A DNA stretch of 64,000 nucleotides, from NCBI GenBank assembly GCA_039090855.1, contig CM077011.1, forward strand, positions 34,677,501 to 34,741,500. The letters run 5' to 3'. The notes under the pieces were generated by a model, which saw nothing but the letters and a program-made list of their open reading frames with translations, did no database searches and was not told where the DNA came from. This stretch comes from Macrothele yani (taxonomy: Eukaryota > Arthropoda > Arachnida > Araneae > Macrothelidae). This document shows, piece by piece, positions 42,629-53,435 of the stretch (position 1 is the first letter of the stretch; each line of letters starts with the position of its first letter). The translations under genes and the position numbers were made by a program.

Positions 42629-43084
42629 TATTCCACAAAATAAGGTTACATTCGTTTGGTATGATGATCATTCATAATTTGTTTGTCTTATTCTGCATAT
42701 ATCATTCTTATCTTAATAACTTTTAAGCCTACGATGATGAGGTCCTGCAATCATCAAAATAGTCAATCTGATGCTCTCTCGGCCCCTGAGGCCGAGAGCA
42801 TGTTCACCGCTTGATCGAGACTAAGGGGTGCCGCATCCCTGGATCAAACCACACAAGTAAAGCGTTTCTTTCTTAAGGCTTTTAAGATTTGCTTATGCCA
42901 TTCCTCTTCTGCTCTTCTCTGTCTGTCAGCCTCAGTTCTGATCTATCTGCTTCTAGATGTAGTAAGTAGCACTGAACAATGAAATTTGGTTTTATTTTGG
43001 GGGGAACGGGGTTGAAGAAATCAGGGGTTGAACACTAATTTAACTGCTCCCGGGAAAGGAACAAAGCCATAAGACGAGCATACC
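42629..43084. other. No recognisable gene; GC-rich hairpin at 42776-42798
   Basis: It contains a perfect 9-bp stem (CTCTCGGCC, loop CCTGA, GGCCGAGAG). No coding sequence. Confidence 0.5.
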
Positions 43085-44765
43085 ACACGTGCCACATCCA
43101 AGACACGAGCCCGGATCCATCTCGCAAGACATATTCAAAGCCCGTTTCTCATCCGGAACTCGATCCCAGATCCACCGTGTTAGACAAATCCGAAACCGGC
43201 TCCTCATCCGGAACTCGAGTCTCAGTGGGTGCACTATGCAAAGCCAAAACCCGTGGCACACCCGAAACTTGAGCGCATACTCCATCTCGCAAGTCACATC
43301 CGAAACCCTAGCCTTATCCGGAACTCGAGCCAGGGTTCATCCCGTAAGACAAATCCGAAACTAAGGCCACGTCCGGAACTTTATCCCGGGTCTACCTTGC
43401 AAGACAAATTCGAAGCTCGTGCCTCATCCGAAGAACTCTAACGCGACTCCATCGCGCAAGACAAATCCGAAGCCCGTGCCTTAGCGCGACTAAATATCGT
43501 AAGACAAATCCAAAGCCCGTGGAACACCCGGAACCAAAGACTTGGTCCATCTCGTGTTGCAAATCCAAAGCGTGTGGCATACCCATTCAAGCAAGACACA
43601 TCCGAAGCCCGTGCCTCTACCGGAACTCTAGTACGGCTCCATCTCGTGAGAGAAATCCAAAGCCCGTGCCTCATCCGGAACTCTAGAGCGACTCCATCTC
43701 GCAAGAGAAATCCAAAGCCCGTGGAATACCCTGAACTCGAGGACAGGTCTATCTCGCAAGACACATCCTCAGCTTGTGCCTCAACCTGAACTATAGCGCG
43801 GCTCCATCTCGCAAGACAAATCCAAAGCCAGTGGAATACCTGAAACTTGAGCCTGGTCCATCTCGTAATGCAAGTCCAAAAGCCCGTGGCACACCCGAAA
43901 GTTTATCTCGCAAGACACATCAAAAGCCCGTGCCTCAACCGGAACTCTAGCCCGGCTCAATCTCGCAAGACAAATCAAAGCCCGTGGAATACCCGGAACT
44001 TGAGCCTGGGTCCATCTCGTAATGAAAATCCAAAGCCCGTGGAAAACCCGGAACTCGAGCGCAGGTCTATCTTGCAAGACACATCCGAAGATCATACCTC
44101 AAACGGAATTGTAGCACGGCTCCATCTCGCAAGACAAATCCAAAGCACGTGGAATACCCGGAACTTGAGCCTGGGTCCATCTCGTAATGCAATCCAAAGC
44201 CCATGGCACACCCGAAACTCGAGCGCAGGTCTATCTCGGAAGACACATCTGAAGCCCGTACCTGAACCGGAACTCTAGCGCGGCTCCAGCTCGTAAGAAA
44301 AAAAAATCCAAAGCCCGTGGAATACCAGAAACCTGAGCCTGGGTCCATCTCGTAATACAAATCCAAAGCCCGTGGCACACCCGAAACTCGAGCGGAGGTC
44401 TATCTTGCAAGACACATCCAAAGCCGGTGCCTCAACCGGAACTCTAGCGCGGCTCCATTTCGCAAGATAAATCCAAAGCCTGTGGAATACCAGAAACTTG
44501 AACCTCAGTCCATTTCTTAACGCAAATCCAAAGCCCGTGGGATACCAGAAACTTGAACCTGGGTCTATCTCGTAATGCAAATCCAAAGTCCGTGGCACAC
44601 CCTGAACTCGATCGCAGGTCTATCTCGCAAGACACATCCGAAGCTCGTGCCTCAACCGGAACTCTGGCGCGGCTCCATCTCGCAACAGAAATCCAAAGCC
44701 GTGGAACACTCAGGACTTGAGCCCAGGGTCCATCTCGTAAGAAAAATTCTAAGCCCGTGCTTAAC
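43085..44765. repeat. Satellite of ~56-bp monomers with trimeric higher-order units
   Basis: About 30 imperfect monomers, each with TCCATCTCGCAAGACAAATC, CAAAGCCCGTG and a CCGGAACTCGAGC-type block. In the right half three monomer types alternate, marked by GGTCTATCTCGCAAGACAC, GGCTCCATCTCGCAAG and GGGTCCATCTCGTAATGC. This gives a repeat of about 165-171 bp between 44053, 44218 and 44389. Reading frames of up to 143 codons on both strands come from the repetition. Confidence 0.88.
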
Positions 44766-44830
44766 ATCATTCGGCCCCGAGATGGAAAAGTGGGATTAGG
44801 GATGACCACCAAATTTACAAGGGGACCTTA

Positions 44831-47800
44831 CAGCTGTCCATCCGCGGATTTAGGTGAATTTTTTTAATGAAAGTAGAGGCAAAATGAGGATATATATGCC
44901 CCGGCATTTGATCTAATGCCTCTTATTTTCGGAATAAAAACTCCTAGCGATCCGAGGACGGAAAAATGAATGAAATTCGTGATTGCCTGTAAATGATACT
45001 TTACTGCAATGCCACGGGGGCCTGCAACAGTGTGTTATAGCCATACATTTCCTGTTATGGTGGCTAATGTCGAAAAGCGGAGAATAAACTGTGAACTATC
45101 AGTAGCAGCAAAGAACGGAATGCCTGCATTTTCCCATTCTCCCTTAAAGCTCTCTCGTTCCCATTTTTCAGAATTCCGTAAGAAATTACAAAAGCATTGT
45201 GTGATATAGGTAGATATTTAATGAAACATATGTATTTCTGTATATAACATTTTAGCTTATAAAGTATAATTACGTACTTTTATTTGAAGACCTAACATAT
45301 ATGTTGCTAGGTATCACTATCTGAGGTTTCACTATCGTTTATTGGTACACACAGTTGCGGATGATAATTATCATAAAAACAATGAAAACATAACGCTTCT
45401 CTCTCTAACACGCGAACACTTGATAAAAGAACTGTTCGAGCACTTACATTTCGTTTGTCGAACGTCGTCCGGAAAACACATTTCGTTCACATTTCCAAAA
45501 ATCTTTTTTTCATTTATTAACTTCGCAGCAAACCAAGTGTACTGCAACATATCCTTGAAATTCGGCGCAGAAAGTTGATGACGTATAAGTGAATGGATCT
45601 TTAGGGCATCTTCTCGCTTGTTTAAATGTTTATTTTCTTTTAAAAGTTCGACAGAGTTTTGTAACTTTTTAATAAAATTTTTTACTTGACGGAAAAGATA
45701 CACATCACAAGGTTGACTATATGGAGTAAAATGAGATGGAATGATGTCAACAGTAGAAGAACAGGTGCCGTTATCCTTTGTGAAGACACTATTAAAATGT
45801 GCAGGATCCGTTTGACCTCCCCATGAATCCAAGATCAAGAGAAACTTCTCTTCTTTGCAAAATGGTCGGATAATATTTTTCACGAAACTGCTGAAATGCT
45901 GTTTCGTTAATTTCCCTGATTTCGACGATGTTACGAATACATTTTCATATTCCGCCGTTAGTCCTTCCACAATCTTGGAAACAAGAGGTCCAAATTGTCC
46001 CTGAGGCTCTTGCATACATAGAAAAACTTTTGGAAGTAATGCTCCAGAAGCGGCCAGTGCATACTGCGCGGGGTAACTATGTGTTACTTTGTTAAAATCT
46101 CCCAAGAATACCTCTGATTTTTTTTCCACGCACAAAAAGTGTTCTGTGCACATCGAGTCTATACTCACATGCTGTTTGATTGGTGTTAATGACGTAATCC
46201 AATGGAAATTCTTTGATCAGTCGTGAAATATATGATTGGAATTTCTCTGCTTCCGCGATAATAGTTGACAAATTGAATTCATTTTGTGACCTGATGTAGC
46301 GTGTCACGTTTCGCTGGTCGATGCCATGAACCAGTTGGAATTTTTCAGCCTACCCTTGTGATGATGTAAAACGAAAATCGTCCGATTGATGTTGCACCGC
46401 TGCAGCGGTGGCTGCTTTTTCTCTCTAGCTTCGCGAAATCGATGGAAGGTTAATTTGTTGATCATGTGATATTTTTTCTTTAATCCACCTTCCCGTTCAA
46501 TTTCTTGCTCCCATTTTTTTAGGTCTGCCTTCCATTGTAAAGCAGTACATCCTCGTTGACGTAGTTTTTAAACTCCATTTTGGATGCTGTTTTGCAAGCT
46601 GTACGATTTTAATTTTCGTGTCGAGTGAAATGTATTCTTTCTTTGATTTTTTATCCAGGGGTTCATATTCGTCCACACTCTCCGGAGTCGAAGAAGATGC
46701 AGAAGAGAAACTGTCTTCTTGTATGACGTGGGATGTTGACGCAGAAAAGATATTTTTGTTGTCTCTGGTAAAGGTTCCTCACTTAAAAGCAGCTCCTCGC
46801 TGTGCACCACTTCAAAGTCCTTCAACACTCAAATGATGGCTTAAGCCATAGATTTGCCTATCAACTCTGCTTTTTCGGACACATGCTCCGTTTTGTTCGT
46901 TTGCAGAACGTCCGTGTCTTTTAAAATTTGCTTGCCCATTGTCAGAGCATTTGCAATGTCTTGCGGCTCATATGAGGCTACGAAGTTCGGAATGTGTACG
47001 TCAGGATTTATTCTACTTGTTGACGCCATTGAAGCACTGCTACGTTCCATACTTATTTCACACAATACGTCTGAAAGATTTAATAATGTTTCTAGATTTT
47101 TTTTGCACAGACATTTCCCAAAACACAACCACGTAGTATTGGAAACTCGAAGGATACTGACGCGTTATTCCACAAATATTTACAACGACTTCTTCAACCT
47201 TCGACAACGTAAGTTATTGTGTCGCATTCGTTTATTACACTGACATTCGTTGCGGGGGAGCGGATGAAAGAGAACGCTCATAGGGCCAGGTAACTTCTCC
47301 GTTTTTTTTTTTTTTGTACAGCTGCGACGTGCACTTATTTGCATACCTGCGCGCTCACCTTTCAGCCTGTATAACTTTGGCGAGTGTTAGAATTTTGAAA
47401 ACCTCCAACGAGAATTTATTCGTGACACATGACAGAAAGGAAAAATGTCACAAAACATCAACTCATGCAAATTATCAAAGCCCGGTAATTTCACCCCATG
47501 CACAGGTTGAGGTTGTTCTCTCTTCATGAACGTTATATTCATATGACAATGTAACTTGATAGCTAACCCAACTTGTTGTGTTTATTCAATTAAAAATTAA
47601 ACGTTAATCTCGAAAATATTACTCCTAAAATACAGTACCACACAAATAACTACATAAATACGAATTTTATTCATTTCAGTATCTACACAAAATACGGTTG
47701 TTAGTGAGGTATTTTTACTAACTTCCACCGCGTAGCTTACCGCTTGTTTGCCGTTTTCAGTTTCTCGGTGCAACGGTGCGCAGCAGATCGTTATCATTTT

Positions 47801-47910
47801 TTTACTCCGAAAATAAGACGATTAGATCAAATGCCTGGACACACATTTCTTCATTTTGCCTCGACTTTCATTTAAAAATAAAATCACCGAAATCCGCGGA
47901 TGGTCAGCTG
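44831..47910 (-). mobile_element. Pogo-like element, left copy
   Basis: The ends CAGCTGTCCATCCGCGGATT (from 44831) and, complemented, CAGCTGACCATCCGCGGATT (to 47910) are flanked by TA on each side. The terminal repeats continue for about 115 bp (GCCTCTTATTTTCGGA-type blocks). At 3,080 bp it is pogo-sized. Confidence 0.82.
45371..47050 (-). pseudogene. Pogo-like transposase, left copy, broken
   Basis: The minus-strand start at 47050 gives MERSSASMASTSRINPDVHI. A stop and shifts lie at 46835-46310. A CENP-B-type DNA-binding segment lies around 46370-46570 (matching DDFRFTVSQGLVEKFKLVHG of the right copy). In the catalytic DDE_1 core the first acidic site is damaged (NTNQT for NTDQT). FLLILDSWGGQT carries the second Asp, and SHFTPYSQPCDVYLFRQVKN the third (DDxD type). 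A C-terminal Cys-rich region follows (CKCSNSSFIKCSR) but is shifted before its end. Confidence 0.82.
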
Positions 47911-48226
47911 TAATTTCCCGCACAGGTGTGCAAATGAGTGCACGTCGCAGCTGTACAAAAAAAGGACAAGCTGGCTGGCCCTATGAGCATTCTCTTTTAC
48001 CCGCGCTCCGCAACGAATGTCAGTGTAATAAACGAATGCGACACAATAACGTACGTCGTCGAAGGTTGAAGTAGTCGTCGTAAATATTTGTGGAATAAAG
48101 CGTCAGTATCCTTCGAGTTTTCAACTACTTGGTTGTGCTTTGGGAAATATCTGTGCAAAAAAAAAAAAAAAAAAAGAAAATGTAGAAACATCACTAAATC
48201 TTTAAGATGTATTTTGTGATATAAGT

Positions 48227-50153
48227 ATGGCAAGTAGCAGTGCTTCGATGGCGTCACCAAGTAGTCTAAATCATGACATAGACATTCTGAACGTCGTAGT
48301 TTAATATGAGCCGAAAGACATTGCAAACGCTCTGACAATGTGCAAGCAAATTTTAAAAGACACGAACGTTCTGCAAACGAACAAAACGGAGCATGTGTCG
48401 GAAAAAGCAGTGTTGATAGGCAAATCTATGGCTGAAGCCATCATTTACGTGTTGAAGGACTTACAACGAAGTGAATTTCTCCGTCATTTTTATCCGCGCC
48501 GGGGTTCGAACCCGGGTCCACTCATTCCGGAATAAGTTGCTCTACCAATTAAGCTAAGCGGACATGTATTCTGATTCCTATCTGCCTTTATGTCATGTGC
48601 GTCCTGCTGGCAGGTACGTCACATCTCCTCTCCTGGTACGTTACAGACTTTGAAGTGATGCATAGCGAGGAGCTGCTTTTAAGTGAGGAACCTTTACCAG
48701 AGACACCGAAAATATCTTCTGGAGCTTCAACATCACACGTCATACCAGTTTCTCTTCCACTTCTTCTTCGACTCCGGAGAGTGTGGACGACTACCAATCC
48801 GAAGAGAAAAAATCAAAGAAAGGATACATTTCATCCGACACGAAAATCAAACTCGTACAGCTTGTTAAACCGCATCCAAACTGGAGTTTAAAAGCTCTAC
48901 TAATAGGATGATATACTGCTTTACAACGGAAGGAAGACCTAAGAAAATGGGAGCAAGAAATTGAACGGGAAGGTGGATTAAAGGAAAAATATCACATAAT
49001 CAACAAATGAACCTTCCATCGATTTGGTGATGCTAGAGAGAAAAAGCAGCCGGTAACAACCCGAATGATACAATAATGGGCTTCTGCTGCAGCGGTGCAA
49101 CATCAGTCGGACGATTTTCGTTTTACAGTATCACAAGGGTTAGTTGAGAAATTCAAACTGGTTCATGGCATCCGCCAGCGAAAAGCGATACGCTACATCA
49201 GGTCACAAAATGAATTGAATTTGTCAGTATTTATCGCGGAAGCAAAGAAATTCCAAAAAACGTCTTTCACGACCGATCAAAGAATTTCCATTGGATTACG
49301 TCATTAACACTGATCAAACGGGATGTGACTATAGAATCGATGTGCACAGAACACTTTCTGTGCGTGGAGAAAAAAACAACAGAGGTAATGTGTTGTTTAC
49401 GTATGCATTGACCGCTTCTAGATCATTACTTCCAAAAGTTTTCCTATGTATGCAAGAGCCTCATGGGTAATTTGGACCTCTTGTTTCCAAGATTGTGGAA
49501 GGACTAACGGCGGAATATGAAAATGTGTTCGTAACATCGTCGAAATCACGAAAATTAACGAAACAGCATTTCAGCAGTTTCGTGAAAAATATTATCCGGC
49601 CATTTTGCAAAGAAGAGAAGTTTCTCTTGATCTTGGATTCATGGGGAGGTCAAACAGGTCCAGCACACTTTAATAGTGTCTTCACAAAAGATGACGGCAC
49701 CTGTTCTTCTACTGTCGAAATTATTCCATCTCATTTTACCCCATACGGTCAACCTTGTGATGTGCACCTTTTCAGTCAAGTAAAACATTTATTAAAAAGT
49801 TTCAAAACTCTGTCGAACTTTTAAAAGAAAATAGGCATTTGAACAAGCGAGAAGATGCCCCGGAGATCCATTCACTTATACATCATCAACTTTCTGCGCC
49901 GATCTTCAAGGATATGTTGCAGTACGCTTGGTTTGCTGCGAAGTTAATAAATGTAACAAAGGTTTTTGGAAATGTGAACGAGTTATGTTTTCCAGATGAC
50001 GTTCGACAAACGCAATGTAAGTGCTCGAACAGTTCTTTTATCAGATGCTCGCGTTGTAGAGAAGTGTTATGTTTTCATTGTTATTATGATAATTATCATC
50101 CGCAACTGTGTGTACCAATAAGCGATAGTGAAACCTCAGATAGTGATACCTAG
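48227..50153 (+). pseudogene. Pogo-like transposase, right copy, broken
   Basis: The start at 48227 opens a frame that reads MASSSASMASPS, with a stop at 48301-48303. TNKTEHVSEKAVLIGKSMAE follows, and the SINE inserts after VLKDL. The frame resumes at DFEVMHSEELLLSEE. After a shift comes a CENP-B-type segment (DDFRFTVSQGLVEKFKLVHG). The first catalytic site reads INTDQTGCDYRIDVH, then FLLILDSWGGQT and SHFTPYGQPCDVHLF. The C terminus is CKCSNSSFIRCSRCREVLCF, HCYYDNYH and an acidic tail. The Cys/His pattern suggests a small zinc-binding module. Confidence 0.82.
48465..48648 (-). mobile_element. tRNA-derived SINE, family B, inside the pogo-like transposase
   Basis: The minus strand has the head GTCCGCTTAGCTTAATTGGT, the B box CCGGGTTCGAACCCCGG and the family body. 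GACTT occurs at both edges (about 48459-48463 and 48647-48651) against a single GACTT in the left pogo copy, so a short target duplication is likely. Confidence 0.88.
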
Positions 50154-50640
50154 CAACATATATGTTAGGTCTTCAAATAAAAGTACGTAATTATACTTTA
50201 TAAGCTAAAATGTTATATACAGAAATACATATGTTTCATTAAATGTCTACCTATATCACACAATGCTTTTGTGATTTCTTACGGAATTCTGAAAAGTGGG
50301 AACGAGAGAGCTTTAAGAGAGAATGGGAAAATTCAGGCATTCCGTTCTTTGCTGCTACTGATAGTTCACTGTTTATTCTCCGCTTTCCGACATTAGCCAA
50401 TATAACAGGAAATGTATGGCTATAACACACTGTTGCAGGGCCTCGTGGTATTGCAGTAAAGCATCATTTACAGGCAATCACGAATTTCGTTATGATATCA
50501 TCGGATTGTTATGATTTTTTACTCCGAAAATAAGAGGCATTAAATCAAATGCCGGGACATATATATATCCTCATTTTGCCTCTACTTTCATTAAAAAAAA
50601 AGTCACCGAAATCCGTGGGTGGTCAGCTGTAAGGTCCTTG

Positions 50641-51419
50641 TGTTAGCCTCATGCGTTCATAACGGTTGTTAAACCACGAACTAAAAAAAGGAAAGAGGAA
50701 AAATATCGGTGGCATAGCAAAGAGCAAACCATACCCAAAAGATCATCGTTTTAACTACTCAGAAGCACATTAACCAATGTGTCTCTTTTTTGAAAGGGTA
50801 TCTCGCTCACAAAGTCGTACGATAATTAAAATGGGTTATCAACAGTCAGTCGGAGAAAATGGTACAAATTAAGAGGCTGGGGATACGGAATGGGGTACAT
50901 TCCCTTCTTTGACCTAAACGCATTTGGACTACCCACAGAATGTGATGCGGAATGCAGGAAGAGAAGCACAAAAGAGGAAACTAGACCTGAAGATTTCGTT
51001 GGTAACTGTCCGTGAATCAGTAGTGAAATTTAGGAGTCGAAAACAAAAACAAAACTATAAATATAGCACACAACCCAAACCATAGGGTTTAGAAACAGGG
51101 TTGGTTTGGCAGTGCGAAATGGTTATAGAGGCCAAGGTCCCCAGTTTTAATGGGAGGAAGGCTAGTGTGTGTGTGCGGAAACAAAAACTAGAGAGAAAAA
51201 GACTTTTGTGCCCTGTGTCGTAAATCGCGATGCAATCAGTTTTGCTGACAAAGAAGGGAAAGAGAGAAAGCATTCACGCTTTTGAGCGAAGAACATCCTA
51301 CTCTTTCGCCTCAAGTTCAAGCTTTACTTTTCAGGGATCAGTTAAAAGAGAAGAGAGATCTACCTTTTGTCTGTTAGCGTGTTAGCAGAAAGGTAGAGTT
51401 CGCTTTACAAGAGAACGGA
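50641..51419. other. No recognisable gene
   Basis: A short frame at 51055-51273 (-) has no recognisable motif. Three copies of GATGATATCCATGTTTTC lie at about 51419-51480, at the broken edge of the Penelope-like fragment. Confidence 0.45.
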
Positions 51420-51455
51420 TGATATCCATGTTTTCTGGAACGGATGATATCCATG

Positions 51456-51627
51456 TTTTCAGATGATATCCATGTTTTCTGGAACCATGATGTAGATTCC
51501 TTATATGAATTTGCTGAACTGATGTCTTCGCAGATTACCTCAATTAATTTTACAGTTGAACTTGAACAAAATTATACTATACCATTTTTAGATTTTAGGT
51601 TGAAGAGAAACCCAATATCACAAACTA
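51456..51627 (+). pseudogene. Penelope-like reverse transcriptase, catalytic-site fragment
   Basis: FSDDIHVFWNHDVDSLYEFA contains the catalytic DD in the YxDD position, followed by SINFTVELEQNY and TIPFLDFRLKR. The order 'DDI..W..h...L..F...N....I.FT.E.E....PFLD' is that of Penelope-like reverse transcriptases. Upstream domains are missing. The frame is cut by Tc1 copy E at 51628. Confidence 0.8.
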
Positions 51628-53159
51628 CACTACTGGACAATTGCTAAGGACGGATCATAAACGGCTATATAGCGCATAAAAAAGTAAGTGTGGTTGGATG
51701 CCAAGTGAAATAAAATAATGTCAGAATGCCAGGACTTACAAGAAAGACAATTTATTGTGCTCTGAAATCCAGAAGGCCTTGGAACGTGTTCAAGGGACAA
51801 ACAGGCCATTTTGTACAGAATACGTAAACGTGAAAAAAAATGCAATTACCGTCCGCAGGCGTTCCGGCGTAAGATGTCAATACGGGATATGGCCACCATG
51901 GAGGGCGATGCAAGATTCCACACGTCGTTTCATGCTTTGCACAACATTATCAAGCAGCTGTTGGGGTAATTTATCCCATTCCTCTGTCAGTGCACGGATG
52001 AGGGTGACCTTGTTTATTGAAGGGCATTGGCGACCAGCAAGACTCCTCCCCAAAGCATCCCACACATTTTCAATGGGATTCAGATCTGGAGAACGTGCTG
52101 GCCATACGAGGCGTTGAATATCCTCGCTCTCAAGACACTCCTGGACAGCGAATGTTCGATGACATGTTGCGTTGTCGTCCATGAAAATGAATCTATCACC
52201 GACAGCCCCACGGAACATGCGAACATAAGGTAGCAGAACATCATTAATGTATCGTTGGCCAGTCATAGTCCCAGTTGGAAGCACATAGAGGGACGTACGG
52301 CCATTGATCATGATGCCAGCCCATACCATGACACTACATGTCGGATATCGGTCCCTTTCCTGTATGTTTGCTGGACAATATGCAGTACCACTATCACGCC
52401 AGATCAGTTGTCGTCGACAATCAGACGATAGACTGTATCTTCTCTCATCTGAGAAGAGGACAGAAGACCAGTCGTTATCAGTCCAATTGCGATGTTGATG
52501 GCACCATTGCAAACGGGCGGTACGGTGACGTCTGGACAATGGGATGTACACAACAGGACGGCGGGCGTATAGTCCTCCTTCATGTAAACGTCTGGCGACA
52601 GTTTTTCGGGAGATCCGCTTGCCAGTAGAAGCCATTAACTGATTTGCTACCTCACTAGCTGTGCTGCGCCGCTGTCTTTTTGTTGATAGCACTATGGAGG
52701 TCGTGTTCGTACTGCGAACACGACCTCCCCCGTGACGTTTGCTACACTCTCCATTTGTTTGAAATGATTTCCAAAGCCTTGAAACAACACTGTGGCTGAC
52801 GTCGAACTCCCTGGCAACATCTGTTATTTTTCGCCCTTCTTCAATCTTGCCAATAATACGGCCACGCGTAAAATCATCTAGGTGATGTCGGGAAGACATA
52901 CTGAAAATTGCAAGTTCGTCAATTGATTCTTTCCCTTTCCACTTTGCGTTTGAACAACAACGGTCAATACGCGTCAAATCCTTTATATCTCTTATCAGCG
53001 CTATGATGTCACGAACAAGTTCGGCAATCCAAAATTTGCATACGCACAACACGTCTTACTGTATCCCGCACTTACGCTAATTTCCACATTTTCCTGCCTT
53101 CCATTTTATGGTTGCTATCGTTGCTATTGTCATCCGTCCTTAGCAATTGTCCGGCAGTG
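51628..53159 (-). mobile_element. Tc1/mariner copy E, apparently complete
   Basis: 1,532 bp. The ends CACTACTGGACAATTGCTAA (after TA 51626-51627) and, complemented, CACTGCCGGACAATTGCTAA (before TA 53160-53161) continue to match over about 25 bp. It holds an unbroken transposase gene in the right place and is inserted in a Penelope-like element. Confidence 0.95.
51877..52899 (-). CDS. Tc1-type transposase, intact
   Basis: 340 codons from the ATG at 52899 (MSSRHHLDDFTRGRIIGKIE). An upstream in-frame ATG at 53052 would add 51 residues without a family match, so the shorter start is preferred. First HTH at about residues 5-50 (FDVSHSVVSRLWKSF), a GGGR-type hook at 57-60, second HTH at about 78-112 (KRISRKTVARRLHEGGLYAR). 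Catalytic triad D151 (LFSDE), D242 (FMDDNA) and E277 (NPIENVW), with 34 residues between the last two, i.e. DD34E. C terminus GGHIPY, matching copy D. It cuts the element at its terminal repeats and reinserts it at TA. No lesion seen. Confidence 0.95.
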   Translation of the reverse strand: MSSRHHLDDFTRGRIIGKIEEGRKITDVAREFDVSHSVVSRLWKSFQTNGECSKRHGGGRVRSTNTTSIVLSTKRQRRSTASEVANQLMASTGKRISRKTVARRLHEGGLYARRPVVYIPLSRRHRTARLQWCHQHRNWTDNDWSSVLFSDERRYSLSSDCRRQLIWRDSGTAYCPANIQERDRYPTCSVMVWAGIMINGRTSLYVLPTGTMTGQRYINDVLLPYVRMFRGAVGDRFIFMDDNATCHRTFAVQECLESEDIQRLVWPARSPDLNPIENVWDALGRSLAGRQCPSINKVTLIRALTEEWDKLPQQLLDNVVQSMKRRVESCIALHGGHIPY

Positions 53160-53161
53160 TA

Positions 53162-53435
53162 TTTCTTTCTCCGTATACCGCAGAACTAGTGCAACAGCAC
53201 CAATTATGCCTTATCATTCAGCACACCCTGATACGTATAAACTATCTGCATTTCAGTTTCTCATCCGCAGAGCTTACACACATTGCTCAAGCTTTACCGC
53301 GAGGAGACGAGAATTAAGTCAAATAAATGCCATAGCAGACGAATATGGGTGTCACTGAAATATAGTAAACCGGATCCATCAAAAAATAAGAACACACTTT
53401 TCTACAATAACTAAAGAACCCAAACAACGCATATA
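53162..53435 (+). pseudogene. Penelope-like protein, middle segment
   Basis: Between the two Tc1 elements the frame gives SVYRRTSATAPIMPYHSAHP, then FLIRRAYTHCSS, then ELSQINAIADEYGCH and a stop. Penelope-like proteins have the order SVYRKPT..YLH..S.HP....K..V...L..RA..hCS. The segment follows directly from 51627 and is followed by 54491, so it is part of the same interrupted protein. Confidence 0.75.

Larger units (their letters stand above)
47913..50629 (+). mobile_element. Pogo-like element, right copy, 5'-truncated
   Basis: Its right end is CAGCTG at 50624-50629 followed by TA. It lacks the ~560-bp 5' end present in the left copy and starts abruptly after the left copy's end, at GTGCACGTCGCAGCTGTAC-type sequence shared with about 47325-47343. 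A SINE (48465-48648) interrupts it. Confidence 0.78.
44818..50640. mobile_element. Head-to-head pair of pogo-like elements
   Basis: Two related pogo-type elements lie as an imperfect inverted repeat, with outer ends that match each other beyond the CAGCTG ends: ACAAGGGGACCTTACAGCTG from 44817 against CAGCTGTAAGGTCCTTGT to 50641. The left copy has both of its ends (44831-47910). The right copy (about 47913-50629) has only its outer end. Confidence 0.75.

Noticed and set aside
43574..44598. Several 100-140-codon frames on both strands
   Set aside because: They lie wholly inside the 56-bp satellite and repeat the same ~19-residue pattern, so they are products of the tandem repetition.
44818..47910. 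TTAA-type piggyBac for the pogo-like element, because of its Cys-rich end
   Set aside because: The catalytic core (LLILDSWGGQ, SHFTPYSQPCDV), CENP-B-type DNA-binding segment and TA flanks with CAG..CTG ends are pogo-like.
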